Positions 56,629 to 64,000 of a DNA stretch of 64,000 bases are shown piece by piece. Position 1 is the first letter of the stretch; each line of letters opens with the position of its first letter. The position numbers were made by a program, and so were the translations under genes. The notes under the pieces are model-generated. The model ran no database searches. It had not been told where the DNA came from and saw nothing but the letters and a program-made list of their open reading frames with translations. The DNA comes from Larix kaempferi (lineage: Eukaryota > Streptophyta > Pinopsida > Pinales > Pinaceae): the NCBI GenBank assembly GCA_027924585.1, contig BSBM01000190.1, positions 5,838,501-5,902,500 on the forward strand. The letters are read 5' to 3'.

Positions 56629-59508
56629 TGATACCCAATTTTGTCATCATTTTTGAATCATTGATTGTGCTTTAGTTACGTTATTTTTCCATTTTTTGTG
56701 TAATAAGTCATATTTCTGGCCATTCAGACCACCATTTGAACTCAAGTATGGACTTATTGTAATATCACATGAATCTTGATTAATTATCAATATTTTATGG
56801 TTTATTAATGTTAATCTAACATTTTTGGACTTGTTGGGCATATAGTTTTCATTTTCCAGGTTATGGTTGTCATACAAACCTTCATCCGAACTTGCATAAA
56901 CACCCAGCCGCATTCAGATCTCCGTTCGGCTCGCGAAATCGTTGGTTGGCATAGTCAGAGGCAATTAATGGCAAAAACATAAAACGTAGGTGTTGTTCAT
57001 GATGGTCATCTCATGCTTCTCCACCTATCAGATCTCACCTAGAACCTTCCATATGTGAGTAGCTTGCAAAATCATAAATTCTATCAAAAACGTGTTTTCA
57101 ACTGATAGCAAATTTTGAGCTGGATCTGCAGGCAAACAAATACGAATTTCAAAATTCCGGCACATGGGTTTTGTGTAGAATATGGCCATTTGGGTCATGC
57201 AGAGGAATTTCTCCAAAATACGAAGCCATTTGGGATAAAATCGTGGTTCCTTGAAGCCAACTTGCCCAAAAAACGAAAAAAAAAAAAACAAAAACAAACG
57301 TGGTTGGCCGTTTTTCTAAAATTAGAAATTGCTTGTAATAGCTCAGAAGCTGAGGGATTTGGTTCTATCCTTCCCCGCTGATATTTTTATGTATAAATAA
57401 ATCCCATTAGGCTGAGAAATGGATGTAATCTCTGCTCTGCATTTTTATAATGGAATTTATGCTCTATTCCTAGGTTAAATCCATTTTTTATGATCTGGTG
57501 ATTGGTTAGCTCGTAGATCTGCAACCTCTGCTCATGAGAGGGCCCCTCAGAAGTAGAAGGCTTTGTTATGTGTCTACGTTTTCATCTATGTACTCTTCAG
57601 CTAAGTATTGTGTCCTCTATTCTTGCTATGCGTAAATATTTCTTTTTCCTGTATATGTCCAATCGTTATTTCCTTGTGTTGTTGTATAAACATTTTTTCC
57701 TTCTTCTTGTGCGTTTCATATTTTGTATGAGTTCACCGTAAATGTGTAATGAGAAGTCTGTCCATTATTTCAGTTTTGTCATCATGTTAATGCTTTTTAG
57801 CTTGGGTAGGATTTATAACTTTAATCGTTTAGTTTTGTCATCATATTAATGCTTTTTAGCTTAGGAAGGATTTATAACTTTAATTGTTTCTCAAAGCTTT
57901 TGTATTAGTTTTCTATTGATGCGTGTTAAACTCAGAAGTAGGTTATCATAGTTATAGCTTCCATTTCAAAAGCAATTGTGTCCAATTTCATTAAGTTACT
58001 GTGTGTAAAATATAGGATTAAATTTTTGTTTTGAGTACAAGCAACTTAGTTTCTTTTTGAAATATAGTAGTTCCCAATCGATTTTCTTATGCTTTGGTTG
58101 ATGAATTAGTTTAGGGTTGTTTTAGTTTTAGTTTATTCAAATAGACTTTTATTTTAAATGTTTAGATAGTTAGTTTTTCTTCATAGTAGAGCAAGCTTTG
58201 CTTTGCTCAAAACTAGTTCGCAATTTAAATTAGTATAACATAATTGTATTTGAATTTTCAAAATGTTAAGTAGTTGGTTTACTTAGATCATAGAATAGAT
58301 AGATTTTGAGTTTATTTTGTTTATAAAATAAAATTTTGTTTTGTTTTCATGTAATATTGCATTTCCATAATCTAGAATGACCGGCCATGCTTAAATCTTC
58401 TTAGTTTGCTTTCAGCTTTGTCATTTACAATTAGATAGGGTTAACTAGTTAATGTTTCAGTAGTTCAAATTTAGTTCATAGTTAGAAGTAATTCTGCTAA
58501 CGTAGTTTACTTTTCAGAATTAGGAATGGTCGACCAAGCATAATGTTTTGTAGTTTGCTTTCAATTTTTCATAATCTTTAGTTAGATGTTATTTCATGTT
58601 ATGTTATAGTTAGCATAGGTTTCATTAGCTTCTGTCTCTCTCTTAGCTTTTCTTCCTATAGCTGTAGGTTAACTTTATCTTCCATCTCAGTCTTACTCTA
58701 GCATATCATAGAAATAGTTCATCTTATTTAGAGAATAATTAATATAAATAGTTTTCTTGTTAGTTTATCTTTTAATTAATCAACCTATTACTTCTTTTGC
58801 ACAGTAGGATGATATGCATCAACTAGCTGGTAATTAAAGTCATCCAAAATTCTTCTTTTCCTCAGTTTAAATCATTTTCTTCCATTTGGACTGACATTCG
58901 GACTATCATTCGAACAGGCATTCGGATCGTCATTCAGACCTTTACACTTTCTGCATTGTTTTATTTTTTTTTCAAAATCCAGTTTCTTCTGCTTTTTAAA
59001 TGCAATGCTTCTTGCTTCTAATTAACAGTTTTAGATGTAATTTAAATCTTGTTTCATGTTGCATAGAGTTTTTAATTAAGTTTTGTCATTATTTCCTACT
59101 TCTGTATTATCTTCCTTAATCTTCTTTTTAACCTTCTTCCAAAGTTAAGTTCTTCATATATGATTTGCTAATTATTATTGTTTCAGAATTCATTAGTTTC
59201 ATTCCTACCATAGTTTATTTCTAAATAAAGAGTTAATAATTCCATTTTCCAGCTATTTCATTTTTGATAGTTTCATTCGTTAATCAGTTTCCTGTTTTCA
59301 TAGATAGAATAAATTCCTGCATTTGAATTATGAAAGTCAAGCATGTATTTTAAAATCATGTAGTTGCATGTTAGTACATTTGCATATTTAGTTAGCTTAG
59401 GTTAGTTCAAGCCTTCAATCCTGCACATATAGTGTTTGCATCTCATAAGCTCCCTTCCTGGGTTGACAATTTAAGTGTTGAATTAGATAGCATATATTTT
59501 CACCAACA
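56629..59508 (+). repeat. Candidate 5' LTR of LTR-C (~2.9 kb)
   Basis: The right end is well placed, three bases before the primer site. The left end is a guess because no partner LTR is available. A TATA-like TATAAATAAAT lies near 57393. It contains a 59-bp tandem duplication (57772-57889) and the phrases ATTCGGA/ATTCAGA repeated near 56720, 56910 and 58895-58945. No coding content. Confidence 0.5.
57772..57889 (+). repeat. Tandem duplication, 2 x 59 bp
   Basis: Units start AGTTTTGTCATCAT at 57772 and 57831 and share ATTAATGCTTTTTAGCTT or TTAATGCTTTTTAGCTT and AGGATTTATAACTTTAAT. A few mismatches. Confidence 0.8.
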
Positions 59509-59511
59509 TTT

Positions 59512-59531
59512 TGGCATCATTGCCGGGGAGG
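59512..59531 (+). promoter_or_regulatory. Primer binding site of LTR-C
   Basis: TGGCATCATTGCCGGGGAGG closely resembles TGGCGCCGTTGCCGGGGA, the primer-site phrase of plant Athila/Tat-type gypsy elements. It is distinct from the Met-tRNA type used by the other elements here. Confidence 0.75.
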
Positions 59532-59995
59532 TGCTAAAGGGATTGGATCTATAGATAGGTAGAATTTTCTCATACAAACTTAGTAATAGGTAGAATTTCC
59601 TTCTGAAACTTAGTAATAGGTTGGTGGCAGGTGAGTGATAAAATGAGAGGTAAGAACCTGCGCATCTGTTATAACAGGCATCCGCAAAACCCAACAGCAG
59701 TAGTAATACAATTAGGTTTTACTTTTTTATTAGCTTTGTTTTCATGAATAGATCTAAAGATTCAAAAGGTAGATACACTAAAACGAGTTCCCCCAAACCC
59801 ATTGCTTTTCGATATTTTGTTTCTTCCTTTTATGCAAAGAGTGAGTATGAGTTTATTTATTTCATACAAGTGTGTGACTTATTTTTAAATCACTTAGTGG
59901 TGTTGTAGGCACCACCCATCTTGCTAACAAAATGACATGAACATTTGAAAGAGGAGCCTTAAGATAACACATGAAAAACTATTTTTTGGGAAGAT

Positions 59996-61569
59996 ATGGC
60001 ACGAGAGAAGGATGAAGAATTTGTTACCTTTGAATTCCCTATTAGGGATCTAGGAGGAGTGACACAAATGCAAAGCATTCCTCCATCCATTCTACCAAAT
60101 TTTCACGGACTGGAGAACGAAGACCCTGATGAATTTTTATTTCAATTGGAAATACTTTGTAGAGGACATGGTGTTCAAAATTTGAAAAATTTTCCTCCTA
60201 CTTTGAAAGGAGCAACCCTCCGATGGTTCATGAACCTAGGTGGGAATTGAATTCAAACTTGGGAAGACATGAAATATATATTCTTGAAAAGATATCAAGA
60301 TTATTGTAAAGTCAATGAAGATATATTCGAAATTACACAGGGAGAAGAAGAAACTTTGGAAAATTATGTCGAACGCTTTCAATACAACCTTCAAAGATCA
60401 AAACTAAGACAGTTGGGGAAAGACACCTTGAAAAGAATTTTACTCAAAGGAATAAAAAATGAATATCTAGAAATTTTAAGTTTGATGGGAACATGTGATG
60501 TATTTCAATTACCATATGATGATGTTTGTGAGTTATGTAAAAGGTATTCAAGATGAAAATTCAAGACTGGTAAGAATATGCCCTCTTCTCAGTTTTTGAA
60601 GTCTGCTGCAGGATTTGGAATTATAAAAGCTGAAATTGGTAATTTATTTGAAATATTTAAAATTGATATTATCAGCTCTCTAAATTCAGAAATGGATATT
60701 TTGCAGGTTGGGAAAAATGAAGAATTTGAAGAAGCATTTTGCCATCAGTTCCAAAAGAACATCTCACAAAGGATTGTCCTTTGAATAGTCTCAGAATGTG
60801 TGGCCTATGTAGCTTGAATCATTCCACGGGTAGTTGCTCTTCCTTACCCAGGATGGAAACAACATGCAAAGGAGATATGGAAATTGAAACAAGTTCACCT
60901 TATGAAATGGCACCACAACCGTGGCCTACATATATGGTTCAGAGCTCCATCCCTCCATTTCCCTACTCTCATAATCAATTAGTGAATACTCCAACACCAT
61001 GGCATCTGTTGCAGCCTCAGCTTAACCCCTACCAACCTTGTTCACAAAGACTTCATGGCCCATCTTATGATCATATGGACACAACACTACCTGGTCCTCT
61101 ATACTCTCCACAAGCTTTTCAACAATATCCTATTTACCCGGCAGGATAAACCACACAAGCCAATCAACTACACCTGCCACAACCACCTTCTCATAAAACT
61201 CCTCTATTCCCTATGCACATTCCTATTCAATCCATTCCACATTCTAACAACAATAAAGTAGTACAATATGCTTACAGTGTTGAACTTCAACATTTACCCG
61301 CCTTTCCTACCTCACCGACATCACTGTAGGAAATTCATACAAGGTTTAGAGAGGTTATAGATCTAGGAGCCGTAGAAACTTTGGAAGAAAAGGAAGTTTC
61401 TACTTGGCCTCATCCAAAAGAAGAAAAGATCGACATGACATGCACCATATTTGATAAGGGACAGACATTAGAACCTGAATATTCCCCATCACCAAACTCA
61501 GATTCTTTATGCATTCTAGAGTTTGATGAAAGACCTCGTCACATGAGAAATGAAGAAGAGAGCCCATAA
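59996..61569 (+). pseudogene. gag of LTR-C (Athila/Tat-like)
   Basis: From ATG 59996 one frame reads IPPSILPNFHGLENEDPDEF then LFQLEILCR, LKGATLRWFMNLGGN, a TGA (60248), then TWEDMKYIFLKRYQDYC and ENYVERFQYNLQRSKLRQLG up to a TGA at 60554. It continues in the same frame to 60784. A frameshift leads into 60739-61149 with MCGLCSLNHSTGSC (C-x2-C-x3-H-x4-C zinc knuckle) and a Pro/Gln-rich segment. A last stretch (61381-61569) is acidic. These are the standard blocks of Retrotrans_gag (F.GL..EDP..HL..F...C, LK.A...W...L....I.TW..M...FL..Y). Only two nonsense codons and one shift over 1.1 kb. Confidence 0.8.
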
Positions 61570-61620
61570 TACAATGATTACATTGAGACTTGGTTCCTCA
61601 AGGTAACCAATCCACAGTAC

Positions 61621-62324
61621 CATTCTCTCCTTCAATGCTTCTTGCTGCTAAACCAAATAGGTTGGTTGGTTCTTCATATCAAGGTAATCACTGCAATAAT
61701 TTTCTCATATTTGGATAAAGGTATGTTTTTTATTTTGCTTCGCATATGGTTACATTGGAAAAGTTCTTACACTTGAATAAAGAGTTTTTTCTTTCTTTTT
61801 AGCATAGGATAGTATGTATATAAATAAAAAGTTGTATGTGGTTAGTCGCTTTAGATATTCATACAACTTCACTTTCTGTTTTCCTTTAAAATAAAAGAAC
61901 TAAGAATAAGATCATGTTAATGAAAGCAATCTTACATCATACATGCATATTTCTTATTATACCAGTTACTCAAAGACCTACTTTAATTATTATGATCTCC
62001 ACAAAACTCAATCATACACCTATGGACTCCTAGTTCATCCTGGACTCATTATCAAAACTTGTCTCTAAAGAACTTTTAAAAGGTAGCCTAAAAGCGGGTG
62101 ATATTTTCTATTTTGTGGGGAACATTACTGACCTTTAATGAAGAAGATAGACTATGAAGTCAAAGAACAACTTTAGGTTATTATCTTTTGACATGATCTG
62201 TAATTTAGGCCATTATAAATAAAGTTGCTCATAAGGTTTGTGCTAAAAATTTGAATTATGTGTTTCACAAGCTTAGCACACACTAGTGCCAACCGACTTC
62301 CTTACTAAAAATATCATTTTACGA
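61621..62324. other. No recognised feature
   Basis: No pol-like reading follows gag. AT-rich with short frames only. Presumably the internal tail of LTR-C or unrelated sequence. Confidence 0.3.
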
Positions 62325-62520
62325 AGTAAACCCGCCGGGGTACTGAATAGGCTCACTGGAAGCGGGTCCATGCTAAGTAAAATCTTAAACAAGGAAGCTC
62401 GGTAAATGCAAGTAAACCCGTCGGGGTACTGAACAGGCTCACTGGCAGCGGGGCTATGCTTACATGGTACCAAGATAAACCTGTCGGGGTATTGAACAGG
62501 CCTGCTGGTAGTAGGTCAAT
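62325..62520. repeat. Three-copy repeat with conserved ~50-bp core
   Basis: Cores start near 62325, 62410 and 62474 (spacing about 85 and 64). All carry TAAACC(C/T)G(T/C)CGGGGTA(C/T)TGAA followed by (C/T)AGGC(T/C) and CTGG. The GC content is above the surroundings. The minus-strand frames over them repeat the peptide LPVSLFSTPTGL and are repeat-derived. Confidence 0.8.
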
Positions 62521-63077
62521 ATCGAGTAAAAGAGGTTTGGTTAATGCATTGCTATTCACATAGCTCATATAAAAACTTGAGTATATAAACAAATGTTTAG
62601 GCCGATTACTTATATTGTCATTAGATAATGGCTGTAAGTTGGACTTGGACCCTATCATCTAATTCAAACAAATACCTAGAATATGATTATCCTAGAAATG
62701 GGACCCATAATTATAGCAGATCTCACAAACTTTACGGTGAACCTTATCTATATTATTTGGATGACAAGAGATCTTTACAATGAGTCATGGACGACTAGTT
62801 TTTCTATGGCATTTTTCGCATCTCTTACACTATCATAGCTTATATATGGTCTTCGTGAGCATAAACTAATGAATTTGCATGTATTGAAGAATCTGACTTA
62901 GTATGATATTGTTTTGATCATATCGTGAATACTTCTTTTTCTTGAAAAGTTTTAGTTTTTAGAATAATGATGTTTTTAGGATCTCCTGCCGATTGATGTT
63001 GATCTAGAGTGTTTACATAAGAAGCATACAACACAGTATTAATTTATTGATGGCTCGAGGACATGCCATACCTCCGG
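62521..63077. other. No recognised feature
   Basis: Stop-rich. Close to the end, GGCTCGAGGACATGCC precedes the LTR-D start. No repeat pair or ORF. Confidence 0.3.
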
Positions 63078-63462
63078 TGTTAGGAACCTATGTCAACCCT
63101 TCTCTTTACTATGTTAGTATATTGTTGTTGGACGCATATGCTTTGTAAGTCGTCCCGCAGTATTTGTTGATCCGTAGTTTATATTAGCCCATAGTATTGA
63201 CCCATAGTATTGGACGCATATGCTTTGTAAGTAGTCCTGTAGTATTATATGTCCCATGGTTTTGACTCATAGTATTGGGCATAGACTTAGTATATAAGTG
63301 TGTGTTGAGGTCATTGAAGGCACCGTGAAGTTAATTGTATTGAGCTTGCTCAAAGGAGGTTGCCCCCTCGAAGTGGCCCGTGATCAATATAAAAGCGATT
63401 CTGTTTTATTATTTCTGATATCTCGTGTATTTGCATTAATTCATTATTGCAGGTACAGCACA
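63078..63462 (+). repeat. Candidate 5' LTR of LTR-D (~385 bp)
   Basis: Starts TGTTAGGAACC and ends TACAGCACA, two bases before a primer site. TATA-like TATATAAG near 63291. It contains an 81-bp tandem duplication (63129 and 63210, TTGGACGCATATGCTTTGTA) and repeats of CATAGTATTG. The left end is inferred from TG and the element-like size; the partner LTR is outside the window. Confidence 0.6.
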
Positions 63463-63464
63463 TC

Positions 63465-63476
63465 TGGTATCAGAGC
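63465..63476 (+). promoter_or_regulatory. Primer binding site of LTR-D
   Basis: TGGTATCAGAGC, Met-tRNA type, after the candidate LTR end. Confidence 0.88.
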
Positions 63477-64000
63477 ACTTTCCTTGGCACAAGTGGGAAT
63501 TTTTTTTTTCTTTTTTTGGGCAGCGACTTTCAGATCAATTTCTGAAACTTTCTGCACAAAATCAGAAGAAACCGATTGCATATCTGAATTCCTCTTTCAA
63601 AATACGCAGTTTCAAAAAAAAAATCATCTCATTTGGAGTTCTAAAAGTGGAGATATCATGGATTTAAAATCAACAATTTTTCAGAATTTCGGTGACGGCC
63701 GTGGAAATTGCGGCGAGAAAATCTTTTGACTGAGTGCCCAGATTTCTATTCCTCTTTCATGGGTAGAAGCAGAGTGGTTATTCCAGTTCTGGAAACATGC
63801 TATAATAGCGATTCTGAGCAATATAGATCCGGTTTTTGAACATTGGGTGGAATTTCTGCCCAAATTTTTTCTGTTGCAGGTTCGGATTTGGGAATAATCC
63901 CTATCAGCTTAACTGTGGGAAGTACTTGGGCACAAGCCCTAAAAATCATTGTGAGGAGTACCACAGGAACCCTGAAGTAACTGTCCCATTGAGAGGACCT
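63477..64000 (+). mobile_element. Start of LTR-D internal region, runs off the window
   Basis: Leader sequence with a poly-T run. A late open stretch near 63870-64000 (CGKYLGTSPKNHCEEYHRNP in one frame) has no recognised domain but might be the start of gag. It cannot be classed as copia or gypsy from what is visible. Confidence 0.5.

Larger units (their letters stand above)
56629..61620 (+). mobile_element. LTR-C: Athila/Tat-type gag-bearing element, 3' end not found
   Basis: A long LTR-like stretch (candidate start TGATACCCAATTTTG at 56629, end CACCAACA at 59508) is followed by a primer site of the TGGCxxC(A/G)TTGCCGGGG type and by gag. No protease or RT follows in the next 2 kb, and the second LTR is not in the window. 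The element is either gag-only or truncated. Confidence 0.65.

Noticed and set aside
62325-62520. Possible CRISPR-like array
   Set aside because: Only three diverged copies, unequal spacing, no leader, and a plant nuclear context.

Overview
This window looks like a low-gene-density nuclear region from a large-genome seed plant. A conifer is my best guess, based on the density, age mix and style of the LTR retrotransposons; that is inference, and nothing in the sequence fixes the species. I recognise one ordinary gene: a two-coding-exon homologue of Arabidopsis At1g01500 at 478-1532 (+), with a TATA box and a probable 5'UTR intron. Everything downstream is repeats or transposable elements, most of them broken.

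Layout: 1-1532 gene. 1533-5200 AT-rich 3' flank with several local tandem duplications. From about 5.2 to 47.6 kb lies one very old Ty3/gypsy element on the + strand ('Host-G'), cut into pieces by later insertions. Its protease reading runs 6900-7057 and resumes at 38235-38560. RT pieces are at 42440-42790, RNase H at 43060-43441 and integrase at 46940-47560. The insertions are as follows. (a) LTR-A, 7063-38229 (+, TSD gaaga), has gag but no pol. Its own 5' LTR is split by Copia-1 (7785-14826, -, TSD atatg). Its 3' LTR is split by a block at about 20521-37913. That block holds Gypsy-1 (20527-36267, -, a Tekay/Del-type chromovirus) and an orphan LTR piece (36268-37913). Gypsy-1 is itself interrupted by Solo-1 (22633-25757, TSD gaatg) and Elem-X (26272-29772). 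(b) Copia-2 is a 3'-truncated Ty1/copia at about 38.6-42.4 kb (-). (c) LTR-B, 43442-46934 (+, TSD atatt), is a young gag-only element with 678-bp LTRs and an extra membrane-segment ORF.

Right of this, 48.2-52.7 kb is another decayed gypsy (Gypsy-2, -). 54.85-56.63 kb is a decayed coiled-coil-like ORF (-). 56629 to about 61.6 kb is LTR-C (+): a long LTR, an Athila/Tat-type primer site and gag without pol. 63078 to the end is the LTR and start of a further element (LTR-D).

Most notable: (1) a run of short hairpins at 9358-9853 in which the stem sequence changes while complementarity is kept; (2) Elem-X, a TSD-bounded unit with imperfect 22-bp inverted ends and one long decayed ORF of about 617 codons ending in a coiled coil; (3) LTR-B, whose gag reading runs into a 240-codon open stretch with a membrane segment instead of pol; (4) a protease reading that rejoins exactly across a 31-kb nested insertion. 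No CRISPR, rRNA or convincing tRNA gene was seen.
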